Of a stretch of 64,000 nucleotides of DNA, positions 57,138 through 64,000 are shown in pieces. The stretch is taken from IMG/VR virus record IMGVR_UViG_3300005613_000002, positions 124,001 through 188,000 of that record; one strand, written 5' to 3'. How positions within the stretch are numbered: position 1 is the first letter of the stretch; each line of letters opens with the position of its first letter. Under the pieces are notes generated by a model. That model was not told where the DNA came from, made no database searches, and saw only the letters and a list, made by a program, of their open reading frames with translations. This stretch comes from a virus. The translations under genes and the position numbers were made by a program.

Positions 57138-57791
57138 ATGAAAAAAAAGAAATTTATAGCAGAACAACAAAGAAATAGAATGCTTGAAACATCAGGTATT
57201 AATGCAACTGCTGGAGCAAACCTATTCTCAATAGATATACAACCTGAATATGAAAACTCAATTACATTCATCGATACATATATTCAATACCTTAATGAAA
57301 ACTATAATACATTAAATTCATTAACATTCTTCTTTAATGGTGAAAATACATTGGGAATGATTAGTGAAAATGATTATAGATATTGGCTTATGAGAAATGG
57401 TCTAAGCGAAGAAGTATTAGAATATGCAAGTTTCTATGATAAAGGTTATGCATTCTTTAGATACTGTATGGACGAAGGTATAGATGATGAAGATATCGTT
57501 GCATTAGTAAAATTTATGATGAATAACAATATAAACGATAGTAGAGATATAACCAAAGAACTATGGAATCAATTCGTAATTGAAAATGAAATTGAACAAT
57601 CAGAAGCTCGTGACTTATTAGAAGCATCTGATGACATGATTAATGTTCCTGACCTTATGGATTACCTAAAAAACTATTATGGTAAAATAACACTATGCGG
57701 TGGTGGTATAGATGAATGTATGAAAGAAGTTGAAATAGCTTTAATGACATTAGATAAACCCTATAACGTTTTAACACAATTCTCATACTAA
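57138..57791 (+). CDS. Acidic protein of unknown function
   Basis: 217 aa; first 15 residues basic, remainder acidic and helical (EEVLEYASFYDKGYAFFRYC). Codon use (taaactat, caatacc) looks somewhat less AT-extreme than neighbours. Unknown. Confidence 0.6.
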   Translation: MKKKKFIAEQQRNRMLETSGINATAGANLFSIDIQPEYENSITFIDTYIQYLNENYNTLNSLTFFFNGENTLGMISENDYRYWLMRNGLSEEVLEYASFYDKGYAFFRYCMDEGIDDEDIVALVKFMMNNNINDSRDITKELWNQFVIENEIEQSEARDLLEASDDMINVPDLMDYLKNYYGKITLCGGGIDECMKEVEIALMTLDKPYNVLTQFSY

Positions 57792-57824
57792 AAACGAAAA
57801 ATTTTTTTATAATAAATTATAATA

Positions 57825-58121
57825 ATGGAATACAATAAAATGACATATCTCGATCTTTTAGATGAAAGATTGAAAATTAATAACGCAATTAATGAATATG
57901 ATGAAAGATTAAAACAAGAGGTATATACTGTTAAAGCTAATGGAGAATCAGAACACTATGAATCACCACTAGAAGCAGCTAATATGGCAATAGAAACCAT
58001 TCAAAGAGAATTAAATGATGAAGAAGACCTAATCTCATTATTTGAAATGGGTGTTGAACTAAAAACAACTAAATTTAATCAAGCAGAAATAAAAGAATTT
58101 GTTATTATGTCAAATCCCTAA
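57825..58121 (+). CDS. Coiled-coil protein of unknown function
   Basis: 98 aa, helical heptads from residue 10 (ERLKINNAINEYDERLKQEV). Last plus-strand gene before a minus-strand block. Confidence 0.6.
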   Translation: MEYNKMTYLDLLDERLKINNAINEYDERLKQEVYTVKANGESEHYESPLEAANMAIETIQRELNDEEDLISLFEMGVELKTTKFNQAEIKEFVIMSNP

Positions 58122-58122
58122 G

Positions 58123-58257
58123 TTAATCCCTATTCCTTTTTACTTCTTCATAGTCATAAGCAATTATCGCAAGAAATAATATAATAGTTAAATTTAAACT
58201 TGTATCAACCAAACTATTTCCTAAATTACCAATACCAATAATAATATCATAAATCAT
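58123..58257 (-). CDS. 44-aa membrane protein
   Basis: Minus strand; MIYDIIIGIGNLGNSLVDTS then LTIILFLAIIAYDYE, one membrane helix. Unknown. Confidence 0.5.
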   Translation of the reverse strand: MIYDIIIGIGNLGNSLVDTSLNLTIILFLAIIAYDYEEVKRNRD

Positions 58258-58264
58258 ATCTATT

Positions 58265-58459
58265 TTATTTAATTAATTTCCCACAATTAGGACAATATTT
58301 TTCTTTTAAAACCTTATCACAATCATATGACTTTCCACATGTGGTAACATACTCATAATCGTGAAATCCAAACATTCCAAAGTCAGAACGTTTCCATATA
58401 CAATATGTGTTTTCTTTTGTATTCATGTAATGTTTTATATAATCAGTATGCTTACTCAT
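58265..58459 (-). CDS. Small zinc-ribbon protein
   Basis: 64 aa from ATG at 58459 (MSKHTDYIKHYMNTKENTYC). Cys pairs at TTCGKSYDCDK and KYCPNCGKL. Start overlaps the upstream stop (ATGAGTAA). Unknown. Confidence 0.6.
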   Translation of the reverse strand: MSKHTDYIKHYMNTKENTYCIWKRSDFGMFGFHDYEYVTTCGKSYDCDKVLKEKYCPNCGKLIK

Positions 58460-58592
58460 ATAACTCAGGGTATTTTGCCTTATCAATAGTTAACCATGAT
58501 TCATATGCTGGATTATCTCCACAATTTTTTAATATCGACCATATAAATCCTAATCCTAATGGTATTCCAATTATATATTCCATACTTCCCAT
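58452..58592 (-). CDS. 46-aa protein with N-terminal hydrophobic segment
   Basis: MGSMEYIIGIPLGLGFIWSI then polar tail. Overlaps both neighbouring minus-strand genes. Unknown. Confidence 0.45.
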   Translation of the reverse strand: MGSMEYIIGIPLGLGFIWSILKNCGDNPAYESWLTIDKAKYPELYE

Positions 58593-58693
58593 TTTATTTT
58601 TCGCTTCCTAAATCCACCTATACAATAATGTGGTGTTTTTCTAGTAAACTTATCCCTACCACAAAGTAAACATCTATATTTAATTGTTTTCAT
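58571..58693 (-). CDS. 40-aa basic zinc-finger-like protein
   Basis: MKTIKYRCLLCGRDKFTRKT then HYCIGGF: CxxC plus HxC and a basic tail. Unknown. Confidence 0.45.
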   Translation of the reverse strand: MKTIKYRCLLCGRDKFTRKTPHYCIGGFRKRKIKWEVWNI

Positions 58694-58700
58694 ACTATAA

Positions 58701-58850
58701 CTATTTAAAATTAAAAAATAACTTTAATTTAATTATTACTCTAACTATCCACCTATTTTGATTACAATGCTTACAATAAATATAATCATATAATTTAAGA
58801 TCATCACTACAAATTTTACATTTTTCAATATCACCCTCAAGTATAATCAT
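58701..58850 (-). CDS. 49-aa zinc-ribbon protein
   Basis: CKICSDD ... YCKHCNQ gives two CxxC pairs 12 residues apart; hydrophobic basic C-terminus. Unknown. Confidence 0.5.
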   Translation of the reverse strand: MIILEGDIEKCKICSDDLKLYDYIYCKHCNQNRWIVRVIIKLKLFFNFK

Positions 58851-58860
58851 GAATTATATT

Positions 58861-59244
58861 TTAAATCCTTACAATTTCACCACTTGGAGGTTTCGCACTA
58901 ATTCCATTCCTGTTAAACATAACAAAATTAATAACATTACCACTATCTGGTAAAATAATTCCATCATAACCCATATTATCAATCTCACCTAAAGAATATT
59001 TCTCATATTCTTCCCATCCAGCAGGATTATTAATTGTTATATACCTTTTCATTATGTGTTTTGAACCTAAACCACCATGCTCCTGATTCTTTATGCTTTC
59101 AATACTATTAGTAAACCATACCACCCCTTGTGTGGCTCTAGCAAAACTAAAGTTAGAAAACTTTTCATTAGTCCCATGATATACTTCATATGTAGTCTCG
59201 TTTAACAATTCTAATTCTTCTTTTATTATTTTCTTAAAATCCAT
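58861..59244 (-). CDS. ADP-ribosyltransferase-like protein with capsid-targeting-like N-terminus
   Basis: 127 aa, minus strand. MDFKKIIKEELELLNE is the shared signal, followed at once by TYEVYHGTNEKFSNFSF, VVWFTNS, NMGYDGIILPDSG and NFVMFN, the order of ART-like toxins (VYHGT, FT, YDG-I, F). A tatttat late-like element lies upstream on the minus strand (about 59259-59266). Best candidate for an injected host-modifying enzyme; activity inferred. Confidence 0.68.
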   Translation of the reverse strand: MDFKKIIKEELELLNETTYEVYHGTNEKFSNFSFARATQGVVWFTNSIESIKNQEHGGLGSKHIMKRYITINNPAGWEEYEKYSLGEIDNMGYDGIILPDSGNVINFVMFNRNGISAKPPSGEIVRI

Positions 59245-59266
59245 ACTTAAATTTTATTATAAATAC

Positions 59267-59410
59267 ATGATGAAACATATATGGATGCTATCAATATTAC
59301 TCTCACCGATAGGTGCTCCGAACATGTTTTACTTTCCTTTATCTAAAACATTAAGGCTATCGTACTATTTAAATGAATGGCTGCTTCCAAGCCAACATAC
59401 CTTAATGTGA
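59267..59410 (+). CDS. Possible 47-aa ORF on the opposite strand
   Basis: ATG ATG start at 59267, TGA 59408-59410; hydrophobic (MMKHIWMLSILLSPIGAPNM). Lies in the gap of the minus-strand block; doubtful. Confidence 0.25.
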   Translation: MMKHIWMLSILLSPIGAPNMFYFPLSKTLRLSYYLNEWLLPSQHTLM

Positions 59411-59416
59411 ATGATA

Positions 59417-59695
59417 TTAACACCATATTATCTTATTACCTGTTATAAAATAATGTGCATGATATTTAGGTGCTTCACTTTTAGTATTCCCAATTGATGG
59501 TCTTAATGTAATGAGACCATCATTATCAATTAATTTCCAGTTTTCAGGTGATAATGGTGTTACTGTTTCTAACCCACATCCACAAGCACATAAATGTATT
59601 GCAATATGATTTTTCACAATATATAAAATACCCTCAGTAAGGAATTCTTTCTCTGGTATTGAATTACAATATTTAGGTATTAATTTATTTATCAT
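59417..59695 (-). CDS. Small Cys-containing protein
   Basis: 92 aa; HLCACGCGLETVTPLSPENW has a CxCGC cluster as in recurring phage proteins. Directly follows the lipoprotein gene. Unknown. Confidence 0.6.
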   Translation of the reverse strand: MINKLIPKYCNSIPEKEFLTEGILYIVKNHIAIHLCACGCGLETVTPLSPENWKLIDNDGLITLRPSIGNTKSEAPKYHAHYFITGNKIIWC

Positions 59696-59944
59696 TTAAA
59701 TAGTGTCACCAATATTAAATAAATTTGCATATTCAGGTCTAATATTTATATCTTTATAGTTTCCTAACGTGTCAAGAATATAAAAATCATAAGCATCAAT
59801 CGTCCCTACACTATCATGTACAATATTTAAAATAACCGAACCCTTATGGTCGTTTACTTCATCAAACGTAGTCATAGATAGCTGACACGAAATTAAGAAA
59901 AATACCAACAATACTAATACTAATAATAACCATATTTTTTTCAT
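59696..59944 (-). CDS. Small lipoprotein
   Basis: 82 aa. MKKIWLLLVLVLLVFFLISC is a type II signal peptide with lipobox LISC (Cys 20). The mature part is short and beta-rich. Phage lipoproteins can act in lysis (spanin) or superinfection exclusion; here unknown. Confidence 0.65.
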   Translation of the reverse strand: MKKIWLLLVLVLLVFFLISCQLSMTTFDEVNDHKGSVILNIVHDSVGTIDAYDFYILDTLGNYKDINIRPEYANLFNIGDTI

Positions 59945-60030
59945 AATCTTAATTTAAGTTTATTTGACAAATATATGGAAAATAAATTAAAAACAATTGT
60001 TAATCTAAATAAATTTTAATATTTTTAATA

Positions 60031-60225
60031 ATGATTTATAATGAAAATGATATTAAACAAGCAAAACTAAATCTAAAACATCGTGCACCCATCGTTAAAG
60101 AATATAATGGCTATATCGTGTTAGCTCATACAATCGATGATTTTAATATTAAATGTAATCATATTTTAATGGGTAGAAAAGATGGATTTTTTACAATAGA
60201 ACGTGCATTAAACTATAATCCCTAA
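60031..60225 (+). CDS. Small protein of unknown function
   Basis: 64 aa; NDIKQAKLNLKHRAPIVKEY, then GYIVLAHTID. Unknown. Confidence 0.55.
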   Translation: MIYNENDIKQAKLNLKHRAPIVKEYNGYIVLAHTIDDFNIKCNHILMGRKDGFFTIERALNYNP

Positions 60226-60636
60226 ACCATTATTTTTTTTTCTAAAATTTTTTTAACTTCGAATAATCAAGTAAATGTTTAGTTTTCAGGGTTTTAGATT
60301 TTTATTTTAGGAAATTTTTTATGATTGAAAAAGTTATTCATGTAGCACCCCCACCTGTCAGAAGGGGTGTATATGGGGGGTCAGGGGTGGGGGGATACGG
60401 GGGTTGTGGTGGTGTTAGCTTAGAGGTGCATTAGCTTAGTTATATTAAACGTTCATGTATATAGATGGTAAAACGTACCAGTTTAACCTTAGTGAGCTAA
60501 AAACGTCTTAAATATAGCTCAGAAATGATTTTGACATATCCAAATTTATATATCTATTTATAATTAATATAGATAAACGAATTAGTTAATAAAAAAGGTG
60601 CAGAAGTTTGCACCTTTAATAAATTTTACAGTTGGA
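60226..60636. other. Intergenic region with a G-rich tract
   Basis: No ORF. Contains runs of 4-6 G at 60376-60412 (about ggggggtcaggggtgggggg then ggggg), the only GC-rich spot in the window, preceded by cccccacc at about 60350. A G-quadruplex could form on the plus strand. Followed by AT-rich sequence and a terminator. Confidence 0.6.
60592..60618 (-). terminator. Terminator for the minus-strand gene
   Basis: aaaggtgca/tgcaccttt stem; on the minus strand a T-run follows. Confidence 0.7.
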
Positions 60637-61221
60637 TTATTTAAGTTTATACTGTTCACCTGAAATATTTACACCTGTTAACTGTTCATCATTAACGAGG
60701 AAATTTCTAAATTTGGCAGTGGTGAAATTAAAATGTTTTTTAACTGCATTTTGGCACTTGGTTAATTCACGGCTATTAACTGTTTTGTATTCACCTTTTA
60801 CAATAACATCTTTTGAAACAGATAAGGCATAAATTGAAATTTTACCAGTTTCAAGATGTAAACGAATTGAGTTCGTAATTTTCACATAAGAATCTGATTG
60901 TGCTTTGCTTTGGTTGCTTGCAGTTTCTTTGCTTTGGTTTTTAATAAAACTTTGAGTAAGTTTTGCAATGGCAGTATTAACCAATTCAATACTAAAACCT
61001 TTTTCACTAATTGCTTTAATATCTTTTTCAGTTGCACCTTGTAACTTTTTCAAGTCTTTTTCAACTGCATTGCCATAACTAAAATTAGCATTAACAACAT
61101 GGTTTGATACTTCGCCAGTTGATTTGCTTGTATAGCCTTTAATTCCCACAAAACTAGCACCATTTAAATTCTCAAAAGTTCCAATAATTCCTTTAATTGT
61201 TTGTTTTGTTTTAGTGTTCAT
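60637..61221 (-). CDS. Phage protein of unknown function
   Basis: 194 aa, minus strand. Opens MNTKTKQTIKGIIGTFENLN; Lys/Ser-rich, with KGYTSKSTGEVSNHVVNANF. Resembles single-domain proteins of Bacteroidetes phages whose role is unknown. Divergent from the sigma factor gene. Confidence 0.6.
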   Translation of the reverse strand: MNTKTKQTIKGIIGTFENLNGASFVGIKGYTSKSTGEVSNHVVNANFSYGNAVEKDLKKLQGATEKDIKAISEKGFSIELVNTAIAKLTQSFIKNQSKETASNQSKAQSDSYVKITNSIRLHLETGKISIYALSVSKDVIVKGEYKTVNSRELTKCQNAVKKHFNFTTAKFRNFLVNDEQLTGVNISGEQYKLK

Positions 61222-61698
61222 AACAGTAAGTGTTTATAAATTAATAATTTTATTGTCATTATTGACATTACAAAGAAAGGCATAAATATTTGAACCACCA
61301 ACTTTTTAATTAAAAACTTTATATGTTGGTTAACATGTATCAAAAATTAAAATATCTATACATAGTATAGATAATATGTTATCTTTAATTAGTTATCTAT
61401 ACATATATTGGTTAACATGTTATCTTTAATTAGTTATTATGATACTATCAAATGATACAATAAGACACGATATAATACTATATTGATACTATTTAATAAT
61501 CAGCCAAAAGTCCTAATTATTTGCTATTTTGGCTGGTTATTAAATAATATTATTGTTTTATAGTTGTGATTATCAGTATAATTAACTTTTGTTACATTTT
61601 TAATTAAAAAAGTTTAATATTTATTTGGTGGTCTGAATATTTATTCGTTAATTTGTTAAGTCATTTAATTAATAATACAAATTTAAACACTTACAATT
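61222..61698. other. Divergent intergenic region with repeats
   Basis: Two copies of ttggttaacatgt (61326 and 61408) and two of gttatctttaattagttat (61378 and 61419), plus a 19-bp inverted repeat (61491-61509 with 61527-61545, cagccaaaa/ttttggctg). TGTTAC at 61590 with GTTTAA at 61612 is a variant of the phage promoter. Likely regulatory and possibly a replication origin. Confidence 0.55.
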
Positions 61699-62265
61699 AT
61701 GAATTTAACAGACAAACAAAAAGCGATTGAAAACAAAGATTTTACAGGTATTTACAATAGTTTTCATTCAGAAATTTTAAGTTATGTAACTTACAAAATG
61801 AATAATAGTATGGTTGCGGAGGATATAACAAGTGAAGTTTTTGTAAAGGTTTACAAAAATTTAGATTCTTATGATAGTTCAAAAGCTCAATTTAATACTT
61901 GGTTATATTTCATAGCAAATAATTCAATTATTGATTATTGGAGAAAAAACAAAAATACATCAAATGTATCAATTGGTGATTTTGTGGATAGTGAAGGAAA
62001 AGAAACTTTTCAAATTGAATCAGATAGTGAGTCAAACGGTGAAATTGAGAGTAAAGAATTAATGAATAATATTGTTAAGGCATTTGAAGGATTAAAACCA
62101 AAATATCAAAAGGTTGCAAGACTGTTATTTTTGGAACAAAAGAAATATGATGAAATTGCAGAAATTTGTGAAATGCCAATGAATAATGTTAAGGTAACAA
62201 TTAACAGGTGCAGAAAAATGTTACAAGCTCAACTACAAAACCAAAAAGTTGAATATTCACTATAA
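61699..62265 (+). CDS. ECF-type RNA polymerase sigma factor
   Basis: 188 aa. Region 2 MVAEDITSEVFVKVYKNLDS then FNTWLYFIANNSIIDYWRKN; acidic linker; region 4 LKPKYQKVARLLFLEQKKYD, EIAEICEMPMNNVKVTINRC. Redirects host core polymerase. It is the obvious candidate reader of the TGTAAC-N16-CGTATA promoters that surround it, which is inference. Confidence 0.88.
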   Translation: MNLTDKQKAIENKDFTGIYNSFHSEILSYVTYKMNNSMVAEDITSEVFVKVYKNLDSYDSSKAQFNTWLYFIANNSIIDYWRKNKNTSNVSIGDFVDSEGKETFQIESDSESNGEIESKELMNNIVKAFEGLKPKYQKVARLLFLEQKKYDEIAEICEMPMNNVKVTINRCRKMLQAQLQNQKVEYSL

Positions 62266-62277
62266 TACACAAACCTT

Positions 62278-62314
62278 AAAAAAGAATGTGGGCAATGTCC
62301 ATATTCTTTTTTTT
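62278..62314 (+). terminator. Terminator after the sigma factor gene
   Basis: aaagaat-tgg/cca-attcttt stem and eight T. Confidence 0.85.
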
Positions 62315-62328
62315 TAAAACCTAAAATT

Positions 62329-62640
62329 ATGTTATCAATTCAAGAACATTTACAAAGGGATATTAATAATAATAAAAGTATTGCTTGGTGGGCAAAAGGT
62401 TTTTATATTTCAAAAGGTGGTGAACATGGTTTTGATTTAAAGATACCTTTTTTTGCTTTTAATAATAACATTGACGAATTAAAACCAAATGATACAACTA
62501 AAGTATTAGTTGATTATTTGGGTTCAATGGTTTGGGTCAATGTACTAGTACATTGGTTGCATTATGGTTATGGTGTTGAAAATTCACCAAGTAAAGAGGG
62601 AAAACTTATCAGATACCAATTAGAAAATTTAAAGAATTAA
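62329..62640 (+). CDS. Protein of unknown function
   Basis: 103 aa; IAWWAKGFYISKGGEHGFDL and WVNVLVHWLHYGYGV are aromatic and distinctive. Starts right after the sigma-gene terminator. Confidence 0.6.
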   Translation: MLSIQEHLQRDINNNKSIAWWAKGFYISKGGEHGFDLKIPFFAFNNNIDELKPNDTTKVLVDYLGSMVWVNVLVHWLHYGYGVENSPSKEGKLIRYQLENLKN

Positions 62641-62641
62641 A

Positions 62642-62669
62642 TGTAACAATGTTCATTAAAAAACGTATA
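62642..62669 (+). promoter_or_regulatory. TGTAAC-N16-CGTATA promoter
   Basis: TGTAAC 62642-62647, CGTATA 62664-62669; 31 nt before the 62699 start. Confidence 0.75.
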
Positions 62670-62698
62670 ATAAGTATAACAATTTAAAACTTACAATA

Positions 62699-62959
62699 AT
62701 GGCAAAAGTAACAACAAAAAAAGAAGTTAGACCTTTATATGAGATTGCAAATGACATTGAAAAGGATTGGAAAAATATGTATTTTGGTGCAGTTCCTTAT
62801 TTTCAAGCCATGCAAACATTAAATAGTATTGAAGATGACTATATACATGATTCAGCTAAAAGCATTGTACTTTATTTCTTATCCAATGCTGGAACTTGGA
62901 AGGGTGAAAAAGCTAGGGAAATCAAAAAGGAATTAAAAAAATTAGCTGGTGTTAAGTAA
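62699..62959 (+). CDS. Small protein of unknown function
   Basis: 86 aa; helical (VRPLYEIANDIEKDWKNMYF, GAVPYFQAMQTL). Monocistronic: own promoter and terminator. Unknown early-type protein. Confidence 0.65.
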   Translation: MAKVTTKKEVRPLYEIANDIEKDWKNMYFGAVPYFQAMQTLNSIEDDYIHDSAKSIVLYFLSNAGTWKGEKAREIKKELKKLAGVK

Positions 62960-62990
62960 GTGTTTCACTAGTTGATTGGAGGGAAACCTT

Positions 62991-63024
62991 AAAAGGGGGA
63001 AGTATTAATTTACTTTCCCCTTTT
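62991..63024 (+). terminator. Intrinsic terminator
   Basis: aaaagggg-aagta/tactt-cccctttt stem. Confidence 0.8.
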
Positions 63025-63071
63025 GCTTTTAAAATAGTGATAGCACAACAATAAAAATAGTAAGTGAACAA

Positions 63072-63099
63072 TGTAACAATAGTGGTCAATGTCCGTATA
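63072..63099 (+). promoter_or_regulatory. TGTAAC-N16-CGTATA promoter
   Basis: TGTAAC 63072-63077, CGTATA 63094-63099; followed by only an 8-codon ORF and a terminator. Confidence 0.7.
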
Positions 63100-63103
63100 A
63101 TAA

Positions 63104-63210
63104 GTATGAAATATAAAGTAATGTACAAATAAGATATTAAACTTTTGTTTACTTTTATTGTAAGTGTGTTTAAAGGGTGAATCATTTAACCAGAATGACA
63201 CCCTTTTTTT
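63104..63210 (+). ncRNA. Candidate small RNA between promoter and terminator
   Basis: About 105 nt from just after CGTATA to terminator aaagggtg/caccctttt (63172-63210). Only an 8-codon ORF (63106, MKYKVMYK) is present. Could be a small RNA or a leader peptide. Confidence 0.45.
63172..63210 (+). terminator. Intrinsic terminator
   Basis: aaagggtg/cacccttt stem plus T-run directly abutting the next TGTAAC box. Confidence 0.8.
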
Positions 63211-63238
63211 TGTAACCTTTTTTAATTAAAAACGTATA
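63211..63238 (+). promoter_or_regulatory. TGTAAC-N16-CGTATA promoter
   Basis: TGTAAC 63211-63216, CGTATA 63233-63238; 28 nt before 63267. Confidence 0.75.
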
Positions 63239-63266
63239 ATAAGTATAACAATTAAAACATACGACA

Positions 63267-63602
63267 ATGAAAATTTTAACAAAAGAAATCGAAAAAGCAT
63301 TTAAAAAACAGGGTGATACTTCACAATGTTCAATGTCCGAGATTAAGATAGTAATGAAACTTTTTGGTGGTGGTTCATTTACTTGGTATCTATATGAACA
63401 TCTTGAAGGTGATATTTACATGGCATTTGTTAATCTTGGTGATAGTGAAATGGCTGAATGTGGTACTGTATCATTGTCTGAGATACAAGCGATTAAATTC
63501 CCTCCATTTGGTTTAGGTGTTGAAAGAGATATGCACTTCAAACCATTGTCCAGAACATTAAAAGATGTTTATGATACTGTTAAATCTGGTGGTCATGTGT
63601 AA
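63267..63602 (+). CDS. Protein of unknown function
   Basis: 111 aa; MKLFGGGSFTWYLYEHLEGD, then IYMAFVNLGDSEMAECGTVS resembles DUF2958-like small proteins common on mobile elements and phages, not firm. Overlaps next gene by 8 nt. Confidence 0.6.
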   Translation: MKILTKEIEKAFKKQGDTSQCSMSEIKIVMKLFGGGSFTWYLYEHLEGDIYMAFVNLGDSEMAECGTVSLSEIQAIKFPPFGLGVERDMHFKPLSRTLKDVYDTVKSGGHV

Positions 63603-63816
63603 TACAATATATCTTAAAATAGGTAAAAAATATAAAACTAGAAATGGTTTAATTACTGAACCATTAATTAAATCCAATAATGGAACTAGTTATATTTTTG
63701 AATCAAAACTTAATGAGCCAGAATTTAAAAGTCCTTCAGTTAGGGAGTGGTTAAAGAATGGAAAGTTTCTAATTGCTGGACATAATCACAGATTAGATTT
63801 AGTTGAGGAAATATAA
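63595..63816 (+). CDS. Small protein of unknown function
   Basis: 73 aa from ATG 63595 (MCNTIYLKIGKKYKTRNGLI), which overlaps the upstream stop; an earlier in-frame ATG at 63571-region gives a hydrophobic extension unlikely to be real. Confidence 0.55.
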   Translation: MCNTIYLKIGKKYKTRNGLITEPLIKSNNGTSYIFESKLNEPEFKSPSVREWLKNGKFLIAGHNHRLDLVEEI

Positions 63817-63841
63817 AGTATTCAATATACAATAATATTAT

Positions 63842-63872
63842 AAAAGGGTTGCACGAAAGTGTAACCTTTTTT
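63842..63872 (+). terminator. Terminator overlapping the next promoter
   Basis: aaaagg-ttgcac-gaaa-gtgtaa-cctttt: the 3' arm contains TGTAAC (63860-63865), the -33-type box of the following promoter. Confidence 0.75.
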
Positions 63873-63887
63873 AATTAAAAACGTATA
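63860..63887 (+). promoter_or_regulatory. TGTAAC-N16-CGTATA promoter
   Basis: TGTAAC 63860-63865, CGTATA 63882-63887; start codon only 6 nt downstream at 63894, so the message would be near leaderless. Confidence 0.7.
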
Positions 63888-63893
63888 ATAAGT

Positions 63894-64000
63894 ATGGTAA
63901 CAAAAGAAATAAATAGACCAACGACATTAAAGGAATACAATCAATCATTATTAACTGATGATAAATTGTTGAGTGGTAAAGAATTTCGTAGATTGAAACG
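63894..64000 (+). CDS. N-terminal end of a gene cut by the window edge
   Basis: 35 codons open to the window end (MVTKEINRPTTLKEYNQSLL ...). Basic, unassigned. Confidence 0.5.
   Translation, partial: MVTKEINRPTTLKEYNQSLLTDDKLLSGKEFRRLK

Overview
The window looks like the accessory, translation-rich part of a large, AT-rich, T4-like (jumbo-class) phage infecting a Bacteroidetes/Flavobacteriia host. The evidence is dense short genes with ATGA/TAATG overlaps, host-type promoters (TTG ... TATATTTG) ahead of the ribonucleotide reductase, a T4-type RNA ligase, many homing endonucleases, DUF5664 nucleotide metabolism, and about 40 tRNA genes. No rRNA, capsid or terminase gene is visible here. Taxon and host are inference.

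Layout. 0-2.6 kb: receiver-like RNA-repair domain gene, beta-helix protein, YegP-like protein. 2.6-9.7 kb: first tRNA block (Asp, Glu, Leu, Val, Ala, Trp-type, Met) with a complete tmRNA at 8.0 kb, a GIY-YIG/XRE fusion and a HipB-like regulator. 9.7-12.9 kb: two methyltransferases and an Rnl1-type RNA ligase. 13.0-14.0 kb: second tRNA block (Lys, Tyr). 14.0-22.4 kb: vWA protein, class II ribonucleotide reductase, a 432-aa TnpB/Cas12f-like RuvC nuclease followed by a CRISPR array (36-nt repeats, 30-nt spacers), and a second, long vWA protein. 22.4-29.8 kb: third and largest tRNA block, interleaved with HNH and GIY-YIG endonucleases, a YqeY-like protein, a P-loop kinase and unassigned structured RNA. 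30.6-31.0 kb: an RNase P RNA gene recognised from its P1, P2, P3 and P4 pairing. 31-45 kb: L7/L12-like protein, tRNA-Ser, an amber (CTA) suppressor tRNA followed 1 kb later by a Pth2-like gene with an in-frame TAG, a DNA methyltransferase paralog, a dNTP diphosphohydrolase-HAD fusion and a phosphoesterase. 45-58 kb: many small unknown genes, a nucleotide-sugar dehydrogenase, and an ADP-ribosyltransferase-like gene. 58-60 kb: minus-strand small genes including a second ADP-ribosyltransferase-like gene. 60-64 kb: a G-rich tract, an early-type region with repeats, and an ECF-type sigma factor followed by short genes each with its own promoter and terminator.

How it fits together. The phage appears to bring its own RNA-processing and translation support: tRNAs, RNase P RNA (tRNA maturation), tmRNA (ribosome rescue), Pth2-like and YqeY-like proteins, an L7/L12-like domain, RNA ligase and a cyclic-phosphate-type receiver domain (RNA repair), and a suppressor tRNA that may permit read-through of TAG in at least one gene. 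Two promoter classes recur: TGTAAC-N16-CGTATA (plus-strand early/middle genes, possibly read by the phage sigma factor) and AGTATTTAT about 10-20 nt before start codons on either strand (late-like). Several late-motif genes share an N-terminal I-x-E ... L-x-E peptide resembling T4 capsid-targeting signals, and two of these are ADP-ribosyltransferase-like, suggesting virion-packaged effectors. The miniature CRISPR-nuclease locus and the RNase P RNA are the most striking items.
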